A stretch of DNA of 64,000 bases from Lunularia cruciata (GCA_948567375.1 OX419761.1:1304501-1368500); one strand, 5' to 3'; positions 23,408-36,400 are shown, counted from the stretch's first letter. Notes: a model not told the origin generated them from the letters alone. A program made the numbers and translations.

Positions 23408-24449
23408 TCAATTTTGAGCATTATTTCCGTCTGAGGCTTTCTCCTTCTGTTCCCGCAGATGTTTAGGCTCTCTGAACATGCTCCAGTAGTCATAACCGTC
23501 TTTTGAGAAACTTCCTCCTCTCTGCTTTGACCTCTGTATAGCACGTAACAACAGTTGATGTCAGACTCTTGGATCAAAATGGTTAAGAGAATCCCAAGGC
23601 TTTGCAGATTTTCATGCGATATTGCCGTCAAAATTGAGGCCATTTGTTCCTAAAATAAGTCTTTGAAATCGAAATTTCAGACGGGCAAGAGTGGAGATCT
23701 ACAGGTAAAGAGAGCGGAGAAGGAGGTCAATCGTAAGTGAATTGGTTTCCTTAACGGGCAGTGCTAATCCCTTACTGAAGAGCAGGCCCTCTCTACAGTC
23801 GTGAATGGAGTCTTACCAAAAGACATGAGTTAAGCACTAAAGAAGGAGAAACGAAGTGAGCGAATTCGTTTACTACTCATTGTGATTACAAACCTCGAAA
23901 ATAATCCCGCTCTTTGACAATACAGTTGCAGTTTAAGACGACAAGTCTTCACGAGCTCTTGATGTGCGGCCAGACGCGAACCGACAAGGAAGAGACAAGT
24001 ATGAACTACCTGTGCTGAGACTAGGACTTCTAGCGGTGTCTTCAGCTTGGTCATACCTACTGTCGACAGTTCCTATGGAAAGAACCAGAAAGGACAACTC
24101 TAAGAAGTTTGAGATCAAAATATCGAGGGAGACATATGTTCACCAATTGTTTAGACTGTTCATGTCCAAGACCTGAGATGCCGATTTTCTATATCGGAGA
24201 CACTTTGGCTTCCCACGTCTCTTAAGATGACGACCATGAAATTCCCTTATGAAAACCAAGAAAGCAAAGCACACATTCATGGCGGGAAATTCGCAGACAA
24301 GAGGAACAATTTCTCTCCTGAGAATATCAAAGCAGGAGATGTGTAACACGCACCTCGATTATCTGGATGTATGCCACATAGACTGCCACATTAAACGCCG
24401 CCAGTAGACCAAGGCGCTGAACCATGGGCAGCCGTCTTGCTCCCGACAT
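23408..24449 (-). CDS. Small single-pass membrane protein, 3 exons, 94 aa
   Basis: I do not recognise this protein. Minus-strand exons 24449-24354, 24072-24010 and 23533-23408 have GT-AG borders and are all phase 0, giving 94 aa. Exon 1 encodes MSGARRLPMVQRLGLLAAF plus a hydrophobic stretch (residues about 11-31), likely a membrane anchor or targeting segment. Exon 2 ends TPLEVLVSAQ. Exon 3 encodes a charged tail (GYDYWSMFREPKHLREQKEK) and the stop. Matched phases across three short exons and a typical membrane-plus-charged-tail composition support a real gene. The exons are too short to stand out as long frames. A small organellar or ER membrane protein is plausible. I considered a very-long-chain hydroxyacyl-CoA dehydratase start, but the downstream exons do not fit. 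Confidence 0.5.
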
Positions 24450-26659
24450 TGCTGCCTTTTATACTTTCGTGCAAAAAGTTTCCATCATAGAAACCCAGTT
24501 TTCAACATCCGTGCCTCTTTGAGTTACTGAAACCAGAGAGCACAAAATCAATTTAGATAGACAAGAATGAAAATACGGCTTCGATGACTTACAATCAGGA
24601 GCCAATTGGAGAAGAAGCGTCAAATTCCAGTTTGAGTCACCGGAGAGTTCCTGGAATTTCAGCCAAGGAGAAGATCGGATAGATCTTGCAGGAAAGTTTA
24701 GAGTTGTCTCTCTCAAGTTCTTATGTGCGAACGAACAATAGCAAGAATCAGCTGCAGCGGAAATGCTCGACACTCAGCTCGCGTCGTGACTAGGCGAAAG
24801 GGAATGACATGCAGTACTGCGGAAGAAAGACGCGGCTGCGCCTGAGTGACAGCTGCATAGAGCAGCACGGGTGACGTGTCGAGAGTGCGAGCATATGGCT
24901 GATGATAAGAGCATCATGTATGGCGTCTTTTAGTAAGTAGCAGTTACTTACACTACAATTACGTACTAAGCACGACTTGATAGCGCAGTTGCGTAGTAAG
25001 GGTTTCCTCGACAAACTTACCTGCAAGGCTAGTGCCTCATTTGAAAGATGTGGTTATGCACTGCATCAACTATTCCACTGACACAAGAAGGTGGTCACAA
25101 GCTGCTTATTCCTATCAGCAAGAAAAAGAAAAACTCCAAGACTTGTGGTTCACATATAAATCCTGTGATACACTTAGGTGCTAGAAAATACATTTCTTTT
25201 GTCAAGAGAATTGAACGATTCAATGTGACAATTCTGCTGTTTTAGCACACCCACAGAATATTGGACGAAGTGAGGGGATAAGAACTTAGTTCAAGACAAG
25301 TTACACAGTGTCTTATTTGTTTCGTGTATGACATGATACGACTCCTCTGCACTTTCCCCAGTGGTATCTCCTTTACTTTGTAACACACTCATTGATCACA
25401 CAAATCGAGATATATTTTCTGTACACTAGGTGTAAGGAAAAGACATAGCTTCTAATTCGGTAATATCCATATCTGAAGTCTACTAATTGCATCTCAGGAG
25501 GACGGAAGTCCAAAAGTCAGAATAAAACATGCAAGTCCTAGTCAATATTGTATAGGTTCATAGAGAGTTCAACAACGAGTCAACTTATACACAATGGGGC
25601 TTGCACAGAAGCAGTGATTTTTCCTGCATTGCAACCTCTTTCATCAACATGCAAGCACAAGGAAGTTTGATAGAAGTGCGTGAAGGATTACAGAGGAAAC
25701 CGGGGTTGCCAAACCTTAGGTACTTTCAACTACTAACCGCAAGCAAGCAACCCGCACCATTAGTTCATATTCCTGACGACGAAATCCGTTAAATTTGTAG
25801 TTTAGTAGGTAAGTGACAGTTTACAAATTTCAGTAACGTTTGATACGGAAAATTAGGGACATACTTCATCACAACAAATTTAATTATGTGAATTCTCTCT
25901 GTACTGACAAGGGTTAAGGGACTTATGATTTCGATTTGCATACTTTGAAGTTATACCGTGTATACTCGCAACGGAGCACCTAGCAGTTTTCTTTCCTAGT
26001 GGGAGTGAAAGTCGCGCGTAGGATAGCATAGGGGATGGGAAGCCGTACAAAATGGGGGCAAAATGTGGCTGAGTCTCCTATTCTTTCTCAGTGGCAGAGC
26101 AAATCAACTTCTCCAAATACCGTTAACAGTGGCCAGGCTAGCGCAGAGTTTCCATTGAAACTTATATAGAGTTCCTGAAAATCTTGATACATGGACAGAG
26201 AACGAGAACGAACCGGGTTTGGATCAGAACACAAAGTCGCGAACGGGTGATTGCAATGCCACCAGCTGGCGTGAATAGCTGTCCACAGATGGTAGTGAAC
26301 TATATCAGCGGAAGAAGATAATGGGGATCTGTTGTCTGTTGGAGAAAGTAAAAGTAAACTTGTACTGGTCCTAGATTTAATCAATGAGAGCTTCCAAGGG
26401 TTTTAGCAACAGGGCGAAGAGAACTCAACCGGGTGGAGAATTTTGCTCAAGCTCTGGCAATTGGGTATGCAATCATTGTTGCCTGCCATCGATAGATACT
26501 TCATTTCGAGACACGAAATAGAGTTTGAGAAATTTAAGGCTTTTAACGGGGAGAGTATTGAGAAGAGTAATCTGAAGGTGTCTCCGGCGGTGCCGATTAC
26601 ACCATTCGCTGCACCTCCAGTGCGAATTGTTTCGCTTGAAGTCGAATCACGACACAAAA
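24450..26659. other. Intergenic, promoter side of two genes
   Basis: This region lies between the small minus-strand gene and the plus-strand 339-aa gene. Frames at 24459-24773, 24790-25026 and 26088-26384 (all minus) and 25048-25245 (plus) have no family support. A weak, decayed version of the LINE tail (GGGGATGGGAAGCC) is visible near 26,030-26,065. Confidence 0.4.
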
Positions 26660-27679
26660 ATGCCGGCTCTCAGCATTTTGCCGATCAAGAGCATTGCAAA
26701 TCAGAGATGTGCAGCGATTGTGAAAGCTGGTCTGTCGACGACCACAACTGCGCCGGACCATGTCACATTTTTAAAAGATGTGGCGGGGCTTGAGCCACAG
26801 CCCTATTTGCAGTCGCTTCTCAGCGTTCTGCAGGCCAAAGGAGAGAGGGTCATGTCTCCTTACGAGCGGAAGGGTTTAATGCCCCTCGCCATCCCTCTGT
26901 CCGAGGGCCCTACAGATGGATCCCTAACAGCACTCCTAAGATGGCCAACACCTGCGGAGGGAATGGCAATTCCAGTGGTGACAGTACACAAACATGGAGT
27001 GACCTTGCTCGCCAAGAGCATGAGTGAGTATATTCACAGACTTCTGGTCGAGGAGGATGGCAAGACCAAGGGCGCAGATGACAAGTACTACTCTGTAGCT
27101 GGAGAGATGGGGCAGAAGCTGTACAGCAGAGGAGATTTTGGAGCTTCTGGTTCCGAGAATGTGGATGTTTACTTGATGAAGAAGGTTGGGAAGTTTCCAG
27201 ATGTGTTCGAGAGACTAGCTTTGGATCATCTAGAGAGAGGGGACGAAATTTCTGCTTTGGTGACAGGAGAATTTTATGCCAGCAGGAAGCATTTCCCAGG
27301 ATTTGGAAGGCCGTTCGTGTTTAATGCTGAACTTTTGCTCAAAGCTGGTCGGAAGTCAGAGTCCAAGGATGCTGCCAAAATCGCTTTGAAGTCGCCGTGG
27401 TGGACATTGGGCTCCAGTTATGATCAAGTGGCAGAGATGGCAGGTTGGGGGGATGAGCAAGTTGAGTTCATGAGGGAAAGAGTCACTGAAGAAGGTCGAA
27501 AGGAAGACTTGAACAAGGGCAAGATTCCTGCCCAAATCGCTTTGGATCAGGCTGCGTTTTTGTTAGATCTTACTGCTGTAGATGGCAGCTGGGATGACAC
27601 TAGGGAGCAGCTTGCGTCCTTCTACAGAGACGCTGAAATGGAAAATGTAGCCACCTTCATCATGACAACATCATCGTAA
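26660..27679 (+). CDS. Conserved-looking 339-aa protein, intronless, function unknown
   Basis: A single uninterrupted frame starts at ATG 26660 (context AAAAATGCC) and stops at 27679. The frame is open a little further upstream, but without another ATG. The first 35 residues are poor in acidic residues and rich in Ser, Thr and Ala (MPALSILPIKSIANQRCAAI…GLSTTTT), consistent with plastid or mitochondrial targeting. The body is soluble and mixed alpha/beta, with segments such as YERKGLMPLAIPLSEG, LLRWPTPAEGMAIPVV, YSVAGEMGQKLYSRGDFG, FGRPFVFNAELLLKAGRK and WWTLGSSYDQVAEMAGWGD. I see no transmembrane segment and no catalytic motif I can name. One untested idea is a plastid assembly factor. Codon use and composition look like a real gene. 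Confidence 0.75.
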   Translation: MPALSILPIKSIANQRCAAIVKAGLSTTTTAPDHVTFLKDVAGLEPQPYLQSLLSVLQAKGERVMSPYERKGLMPLAIPLSEGPTDGSLTALLRWPTPAEGMAIPVVTVHKHGVTLLAKSMSEYIHRLLVEEDGKTKGADDKYYSVAGEMGQKLYSRGDFGASGSENVDVYLMKKVGKFPDVFERLALDHLERGDEISALVTGEFYASRKHFPGFGRPFVFNAELLLKAGRKSESKDAAKIALKSPWWTLGSSYDQVAEMAGWGDEQVEFMRERVTEEGRKEDLNKGKIPAQIALDQAAFLLDLTAVDGSWDDTREQLASFYRDAEMENVATFIMTTSS

Positions 27680-28660
27680 GCAGCCTCCGAACTTCTTTGT
27701 AATTGTAGAAAAATCAACAGTGGTGCAAAACATGACCTGCACCCACTTAGTGTCACACTTAGTCTATTCTTTATAACATCATTGAAATGCATCGAAGCGT
27801 GTTGATCAGTTGGTCTGGCCAACTTCCTAAACTCATGGTCGAGGGCAACTGCACTATCAGAATATTCTCATGAATCCGCTGAAACAAAGTAAAGAAATTG
27901 TTACCACTAGTGAGACATCTATGCTAGTTGGGAGCATAGTTGGAGCCACTAAGTGAGAACCAGTGATTTAAAGTACCACTACTGTCCTCCACGATCTAAA
28001 ATCTGTTACAAATTAATATCACCAGGATGTTCGTATGTCTATTCCAATTTCGACTTGATAGTCTTGCCCTGCTGTGCTTGGCAACTTTGCTCTGTCCTGC
28101 AGACAGCAGCAGGAAAGGGGCGTTGGCTGATCCTCATGGTCTCTATTCCCCTCCATTCAACGTACTTGATATCTAATATGATGAAACATCCCTTCATTTT
28201 TGGGACCGCTTTCAACGAGTGTCTGCTTTCGCACTACGTTTCAACATTAAACGTCGGCCTCCTGTGAGGAGGTTGATCCAACTGCACTTTCCCCACTACG
28301 TTGATCTGCAGGGAGGTAAAGTATGCAGGGCACCTAGGTCTTCGTGCTGGCGGACGCGACGCGCAGAGAAAATTTGACCAAAAATCAAGAGATACTGACG
28401 CACAGGATGTTGAATGAAATTCGAGTAAGGGAAAAAAAAATTCCGTATGTTGCTCTGTTATTGCATTGCTTTCATCTCGTATTTGGGGGACCACTACTAT
28501 CTGCCAGTGTGGCTCATGCTTTCGTGTTCTTCACGACTGGGCATACAACGATAGTTATATGTGTCCTGTCAGATGACGTTGATTTCTCAAACTCTTCAAG
28601 TTGTTCGCGTCAACGAGTTGAAGTTGGAGGGCACCTCGTTTCCATCGCGGAGTTCCCAAC

Positions 28661-28893
28661 CTCATCAGCGAAATATACCAGACAAAGAGTAAATTCTATA
28701 TAGTTAGAAAGCATATTGGGCCCTCGGTTAATCGTTCTTGTATGGTGCATCTCATCCGGAGATATGACAGTAAGAATCTCATCAGCAAATATACCAGACA
28801 AGGAGTAAATCCTATATAGTTAGAAAGCATATTGGGTCCTCGGTTAATCGTTCTTGTATGGTGCATCTCACCCGGAGATATGACAGTAAGAAT
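28661..28893. repeat. 117-bp tandem duplication
   Basis: Two consecutive units start CTCATCAG at 28,661 and 28,778. Both contain TATACCAGACAA, TATAGTTAGAAAGCATATTG, TCGGTTAATCGTTCTTGTAT and GGAGATATGACAGTAAGAAT. They differ at a handful of positions. Confidence 0.85.
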
Positions 28894-29343
28894 CATAGGA
28901 GACAATCCTGCTACTGGAGATCACCACATGTGATGCTGTATTTTCCACTTAGACACCGAGAGTAAACAACTTGGCTCAAATCCCAAAATCGTGGATGAGT
29001 GTTCTTATGTGGAAAAGGTTATATGACATCGAGTTCCATGTATGTGCCGACTTGAACAGAACTCAAAGTAGGCCAATAATAAATTGTCTGAAAGCTAAAC
29101 TCAGATTTACAGATCGCAAGTCGAAGTTGCAGATTACAGGAGGTAGGGAAGAACCGAGTTCTAATGTAACCGTATCTTCCACAGAAATAAAACGTTCATG
29201 AAACTACTAACCCAACAATGTAGTCCGATGGCCCATAGGCCTTACACCTCATCCGGGTGTTATAGCGAAGCAGTGATTGGTTGAAAGGTTGAAATTGGGA
29301 AGTTGGCGTTCTATTAACCACTTGCTGCAGTACCAAGCAAGGA

Positions 29344-29438
29344 GTTCTGGCGTAGGTAACAACGTCGGTTTCATGGTCAACTCACCCTCCTCGTACAAGG
29401 GTGAGTTGACTGAGAGAAGGGCGTACAAACGCCAGAAC
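29344..29438. repeat. Nested inverted repeats (stem-loop)
   Basis: The outer arms GTTCTGGCGT (29344-29353) and ACGCCAGAAC (29429-29438) enclose perfect 13-bp inner arms GTCAACTCACCCT (29376-29388) and AGGGTGAGTTGAC (29398-29410). The 95-nt span could fold as a hairpin with an internal bulge. This could be a small-RNA precursor or a foldback remnant. Confidence 0.6.
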
Positions 29439-30694
29439 GTATATGGAACCTAGATAATTTTTGGGTTACCAGGAATATCTTGAGAACAATGCTAATTCAA
29501 TTCAATGTGAACCTTGAGTATCCAGATAGAAAACGGTGATTTCTATGGAATCAGGGAAGTCTAACTTGAAGATAAAGTTCTACTTTCAGGACTGAATTTT
29601 CAGGAGCCAAATTTGGAGTGGACAAATCTTGTTTTCTCTGAATGTCTCGTCACTCTCAGTAATGCATAATGTCTGGTCGAAGAGACCTGTAGCTGTTCAA
29701 TAGGCATCTTGAAACCGCAGATACAACAAGTTGTGCCACATGGCGGGTTACTGGATGAGGACAACAAAATGCTCCAATGACAAGAACTTTCTTATTTGAA
29801 CTGAACGATGCCGTTCCAGGATTCCCACGGTTTTCGTGTATTTTAATTCGTAAAGCAGAGAAGGGGACGGCTAATTAATGGAGGACCTCCAAATGATGAT
29901 TCTTGTAGTAAAGATATAGTAAAATTAATGAGGAGCATTTTCTAAGTCCAAAAAGTTGAAGCACAAGGTTGAAACCTGTTGACGATTTCAAGGATCTAGT
30001 TAGCATTCCTCTCCTTTGAACCTTGTTAAGCTTGTCCTTAATTGCTGTAAATGTCGCTCAGATCAATGAAATTCCCTGAGTTCAGTCTCATCCCTGTAGT
30101 GTCTCTCTCCCGTCCTGGCCTACCGAATTCCGCAAAAGGTACTTGAGGATACTGGTACTTATTCGCTCAAAAGTTCGTCTTAGCTACGACGCACCTCTTG
30201 CTCCCCCGCAACATGATGCCAGCTCTGCGGTCATGGTGCCATATGCAGTAGCCTTCACCATGTTCGTAGCAATGTACATGGTCTTTGATGGTCCTATTTT
30301 CTGCTGCATAGTGCGGAATTCCTCCAATGACAATGCTGGTCACAACGAAATAAGACGTCGTTCTGCTGCTGCATCCTCAACTCCCATTTCCACATCTGGC
30401 TCTCAGGGAGTCCCCAATTCAAGCTTTGGCGATTGTTTCCCTGGAGAAGAAACCAGATGATTGCAGAAGCCTGAGGGAATGTGAGAAGATCATGAACTGC
30501 TGGGGTTCCAAGAGTTTATTGGACTATTAGATCTCCGGTCAGGTTGAAACTAAAAGATACATTTCAGGAGTGCCAAGAGTTGTAGGTAGAAGTTCTTCAA
30601 CAACTTTGAAGACACAACAACTTTCAAGTGAAGATTAGGCAGCTGTAGAGTTTCACAGGAGATTAGGCAGGTAGATAGAGAAAGGTCCATCAGA

Positions 30695-33444
30695 ATGGTT
30701 CTCATTGCAAACCAGGCGGCTGAGGCAGTTCAATTGAAAGACATATGGAGAGATAAATACAAACCTCTTACTCGTGACTTCAACAATCTCTTCAAGCAAG
30801 GGAAGATATTGTCGTTGTGCATCGTTGGAAGAGCAGGAGTAGGAAACGGCTCGCTGATAAATCACTTACTGCTACGCCCTCAAGCCCCGGTTTCGCATAC
30901 TTTGAGGGAAGAAGCTGGAGTAGAAAAGGTCTATAGTATCGGGAACTTCCGTGTCAGTGACATCCCCAGTTACGATGGTAAACATGCGATAGCAGCTCAG
31001 TATAAGAGGTATAGTAAATACCTGTACACTAAGCTCGTTAATGTATGAAAGCTCATGCATGTTTGGACCTTCTCTGCACGAACTCAGAAGGTTGTGTGAC
31101 CGGAAGACTTAGTGAAGAGGATTTAATTTCTTTCTCGCTCTCTCCAAATCGAACGCCAATCTTCACGTACTTATAATTGCTTGGTCACAAGTTGGACAAG
31201 CCTAACTGGGGCAGACCAGGGACACCAACCTTGAGTATCAAGCGCCTTGATTTTCAAGGTCATGATTCATGATACTAATTGCTTGACAGTGACAGATGAA
31301 CTGATATGATTGTGACGGTGGCTCCGGCATATTTATGCAGCTGTTTGGATCGTGCTTTTCGAACGAGATGCGGAGCCGGCAGGAAGAGCTCCAAAGATAC
31401 AGAAAAGAGGTCAGACCCCACCGTGCTTTGCCATGCACCTTTTACCAGTTCGCTAGACCAACTTATACTGGTTACGTCGTTGTTTACTAAGTCTGTGTGA
31501 AGCTTCAAGTTTGAGTAGATGGTTAATAGTAGTCAGTCGTAAAATCACAGGAGAGATCTGGTGCATTGTTTGAACGATTCGAAGCTTCAATGAGCTCTGA
31601 AAAGTGCGAGGGGTCAATTGATGACAATGTTCACTCGACAATGTCCTAACTTTGAAGCCAATAGCTGTGACGCTTAGTCAGTGGAATGTTTCCAAAAAGT
31701 AATAGGAAAATAACTATGATGATACTACCAAAAGACAATCCTGACAATCTGCTCGTTCTGGTTACGTTCATGTTTTATACAGGCCAGATGGATATTTCAG
31801 CCTGAAGCAATTTGCCGAAGCCTACCGCCTGTTTGAAAAGGAGACAAATGGATTAATTTTTGTGGTGAACAATAGAATCACAAATGAGGACAAGGAACTT
31901 ATGTACATGGCTCGAGAAGCACGCAAGTTCTTCTTTGTGGTTAGAACTTACGCTGATCCAGTCGCTCGAATTAGAGATGTTTTCCGCCAGACGGAGCGAA
32001 TGGATGAAATGGAGGACGAGATAAGGTACCAATCTCCAGTAGTTCAACTCCATCACCTGGATGTATATATGATTTGTAAGTCCACGTCGACTAAATTTCA
32101 AGTCCGAGAGATCCTGAGTTTAATCGTTGAACTAGATATAACTCTATAGTCGAGACATGGATGTGGTCTCGAACGACCCAAACTTGTACTCCAAGGCCCA
32201 AGTAAGAAAATGTTTATCTTACCAGGAGAAACTATTGCACCGTATTTCCAGTCGAGAGACCTAGAATTTCATGTCTTTATCTAGCTTTCTGCCCTAAGAG
32301 ATTGATTCCATTCAGCTCACTTTTCAAGTGAAATCTGGACGCTAGAGAACGGTTTATATCCGACAACAAATTCGAAACCCGTTTTTGAGAATTTGAAGGG
32401 AAAGCGCTGATTATGATTTCTGCAGGCGTTGAGTGGACGATTTGCTCACACCTCGTATGATGCAGGACGGAGCTGGGACTTGCTAAAGATTTAAACACCC
32501 GGATCTTCAAGGTCAGCATTCCTTGGCCCGAGATAGAGAACACGAAGAAGGAACTGGAGGGATGTGAACGCGACGATGTTGAAGAAAATTCAAGACTTCT
32601 GGATTTTCCGGTTTTGAGAGTGTATCTCACTGAAACAAAGGGTCTGTACGGCGAGATTCACATCCACAACATTGTTCAAGATGGGGTATGGACCGTACTT
32701 TCCCAATACCAGACCGTCAGAATGTGGTATCGACTTCTCGACTTCTCCGAGAACGTAGTGATCAGCACACTACTCCCGCTGGTCGGGCCAGTTTGCCTCA
32801 CGTTCATCAAGACATTGATATACATCATCAAAGGATGCAGCGACGTCGGGCTGATAGCTGAGGCGGATAAAGCTGTGCAAACGCTGGTGGCAGAAACGAA
32901 GGTTAGGAAGCTTTTCTCAAATTCTGCATCAAAAGAAGGCCTGGTATCCACAGTCCAGGATGTCCTCAAGGAGATTTTCGGCGAAGTGCTATACGAGCTC
33001 GCCATTGACGACCTGGTTCGCATTGCTGCAGATGCCACCCTAACCGAGGCCATCCCTCTGTTGGGTCCGTTTGTATCTGCGGCGAGTTTACCGAAGCGCT
33101 ATCGATGCTTGACCGAAATACTCGCGCACAAGACTTGTATGCTGCATGAACTTTGGATTAGACATAATATCACAAAAGTTTTACAAATCCAGTCACCCCT
33201 CCACCACATGTTACAAATGCACCAGTCTCCCGGTCATCCCGTGGCAATCATGTACAGCATTCCTTCTAATCCATCCAAACCTAATCAATCTAAGTCTTCG
33301 ATTCATCCCAAGTCTATGCCTTCAAGGACACAATCTCCCATTCGTCAAACGCACGTGATGCAATCTCCCACTCATCCCAAGTTCTCGATCCAATCACCTT
33401 GTCATGCAGTGGAACGCCAATACGTGGTCGGGCGCAGGAGCTAA
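30695..33444 (+). CDS. IRG-like GTPase gene, degenerate P-loop, possibly a pseudogene
   Basis: Proposed exons 30695-31008, 31783-32025 and 32466-33444 have matching GT-AG borders and phases, giving 511 aa. The order is that of immunity-related GTPases: a helical N terminus; a P-loop region LCIVGRAGVGNGSLIN; a G3-like VSDIPSYDG; LIFVVNNRITNEDKELM; a G4-like KFFFVVRTYADPVAR; and a C-terminal helical domain (ATLTEAIPLLGPFVSAA…). The Walker A Lys and following Ser/Thr are Asn-Gly, so nucleotide binding is doubtful. The G4 TKxD is TYAD. Exon 2 stays open to 32,149, and the extra stretch (VYMICKSTSTKF…) also fits the family, so the exon 2/3 boundary may be decayed. The C-terminal tail (33,220-33,444) is low-complexity, with repeated QSPxHP and HPK units. 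Confidence 0.5.
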
Positions 33445-36400
33445 GCAACAGCTTGTAAGTGGTTGCCTTTGGCCTTGTGGAAACCACGTTCTAGATGCCT
33501 ACTTTTCTTTTGCGATTGAGAAGAGGCATCTCCACGGAACATATGCAGGAGGACATCTGATAAGAATTTGAGCAGATAGTATGTCCTGAATTGGACTTCA
33601 TGTTTTGCAGAAGCAAGTGGAGGCAACCAACAGCTTGGTGGGAACGCAACCATTGACGTCTCACATGTTCAAGACTAATAAACGACTGGCGTTTACTTGT
33701 GGAAACTACGTATAGATATAGGTAACTATTGTTATGGTGCTTAACCGTGTTGAAGGAACATCACAGGTCCATAGCTTTGGACTTTCTGATAGAACGTACT
33801 TCAAACAGGTCGAGATCTAGAACAAAGGACTACATGCTGCATGCATACTCTATTCGCAAGAAGAAATGCAACTCTGGTACATAAACTGAACATACACTAA
33901 TAAAAGAGCAGATACCCGCAGAGTGGCTAGATTTCATAAAGACATAAGCTGAACATAAGATATTAGAATAGCAAATACCTGCACAGTGGCTAGATTTCAT
34001 GAACACACGATCTTTTAATGATAACACTGATGCGATGAACAAAGTACCATCTACGAGTGCAGATTTGCAATTGCAAGAATCATAAATTTATTGAAGAAGT
34101 CATGAGATAGTTTGTCTTCGATTAATTATAATTAGTTCTGATGAATTTGGTAGGATATTATATGCCCTTCGGTAACTCGAGTCATATCATTATCACAGAA
34201 CTTTTTCGTTCCTGAAGGAACCAAACATGTGTGCTAATCTGAAATTTAAACTAAACTTCAAACTTACGATCCTGCCTTACACCAACTATCTATAGCCAAT
34301 ACTATACCGAGGCTTTGATTATTCTAATAAGAGAACTGTAAAAGAACGATCGACACATTCATCACACCCACTTGGCAGATATTACCTGTTTTACAAATTA
34401 AAGCTGAATTGAAGGTTGACAACTCTGTCGTACATGAACAGGGTGAACATGGGTAGTACTTTGCCACCATCTTCGCCACGACACGAAGCAGGATCAGAGA
34501 CATGCCGAGCCCATCAATCGCTAAAGAGCTGGTCAGGAAATCTCCTTCACTGCTTGCATGTCCAAGCTAAAATGCAACCAAATCCACTTAGCGTTCTACC
34601 AGTTTCAGAACGTTTACTCATATTATAATCAATGCCATTCAATTTCAACTTCTACATCACCACGAAGTCCACCAATTGTTAGTTCCGAACTATCCACAAT
34701 CACCAGCTGCAGCATCAGGCAGATGTTTCTTCGGCAAGAAATGGCAGCTCACTTGGCTGCCCTTTGTTTCCAAGAGCTACCAATCCCCACAGAAGAAACA
34801 CATACCATGAAACTGCGCTTCGATACTTTCCTCCCGAGCCCGGTAGAAAACAGGCTAACGAGTGGGAGGTAAATTAGGAACTCAGAACACAGTACCATGC
34901 GCAGGCCAGCAACTTGAAGTTCACAAGATCTGGCCATGGAGGTCAACTGCACACACAGGATCTTCACTTTCAGAGAAGAAAGAGAACTTTTGCAAGAGCT
35001 TCCGGGACGTAAGCGAGCTCCGACCACAATCAGAAAAGCAAGGACAAATTCATAAATGTTCAGCGGTATTCTCTGAACCGAGAGGTGGAAGATGAAATAA
35101 TCTAGACTAAGCACTGATCTCAACTTTACAAGAGGATGCTACTAATCATGACCATCTTATTCGATTCTCTAATGCTATCAATTCAGGACAAACGCATCGC
35201 AAATTCGAAGTAACAGCCATACTGGCATGAAAACTGAGTTTGAAGCGTTTCCTACATGACTCACACGATTCAGGAAATTACCTGAATAGAACATTGACCG
35301 TTAGGTCCTAAACAACGTCTTGTTGTTGTGGTATATGAAGGTCCAATGCAAGGAGCGACGTGATATTGGCAGAATAAAGAAATCAGTACTTGTCAAACGT
35401 GACGCATATCGAGCTGACATCGGCAGACTAACGTGAGCCACGATGATGGTTCAACGGAGAGAGATCTTGTTGATTGAGGGCATGATAAATTCCTTGGAGA
35501 TTCCCGTCCTATCGCCATGTTCATGATGAAGACAATCTGTTCACGTTCTTATCTTCAGGCGGTCAAAATGTTCCTCAAGTAGCTTGTTCATGCTTTATCG
35601 ATTTCAAAGGTTGTTCAGAAGAGAACTGAGCAATAACAAGAAACCAGAATCACGATTCCAGGTCAGTAAGAAAACAGACTTACTCTACCATCAAAAAGTG
35701 ACTAGATAAGTTGATCAGGGTGGTGCTACGTTCAAAGATAGATAAGAGAATAATATAATGATATGCTACCAGATAAATCTTAGCATTGAATACCAGCCAG
35801 TAGCAATTCTCTATATATATGCCCTATTCAATGTATATGTCCATTAAGTGGGTTCTACAAAGTTAAAAGGTTGAAGCTTGTACTCATAGGCAACACCAAC
35901 TAAATTAGATAATCCTAGGGTCAACAGGAATGAATGAGAATTAGTCATTCAAATGTCTTTCCCTTCTAAATAATTCTACAATTTTTTTGAGAATCATACA
36001 TGCATTATCTTGAGTAGAAAAAATACTTTGGTACTGCGCTAATTCTACAATTTTTTTGAGAACCATACATGCATTATCTTGAGTAGAGAAATACTTTGGT
36101 ATTGCGCTACTCAAGACATTAAGATTTGTACATGTCATAAGTTTTTTAAACATAATTATCAAGTCTTTAATGAGTATAATTCCACTTATGAGGTCGAAAT
36201 TGAGAATCTCCACTCCACCTACTAAGAATCAGAAAAGTGCCTTCTTGGTGCAAGTTAAAACTCAAATTCGGTTCCATGTGAATATACTCATTAATTCAAG
36301 CTACACATAAGATGCATAAGTAACATATTTCTGATGCAGTCTAAAGTCTCTGCTTGGTATCTTGTTATCCCTTTTTAATACTGCCATTTAAATATGATAC

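Larger units (their letters stand above)
27680..30694. other. 3 kb intergenic with tandem repeat and hairpins
   Basis: No gene is supportable. It holds the 117-bp direct duplication at 28,661-28,893 and the nested inverted repeats at 29,344-29,438. The 105-aa frame at 30143-30460 has a hydrophobic stretch (VPYAVAFTMFVAMYMVF) and lies 235 bp upstream of the IRG-like gene. I cannot support it as a gene. Confidence 0.4.

Noticed and set aside
23408-24449. Idea that the small gene is a hydroxyacyl-CoA dehydratase (PAS2) start
   Set aside because: The first two exons look loosely similar, but the next exon lacks the conserved LE-x-x-H region. A complete 94-aa model fits better.
30143-30460. 105-aa frame with a hydrophobic segment before the IRG-like gene
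   Set aside because: No homologue known to me, no phase-matched splice to the downstream exon, ordinary length for chance.
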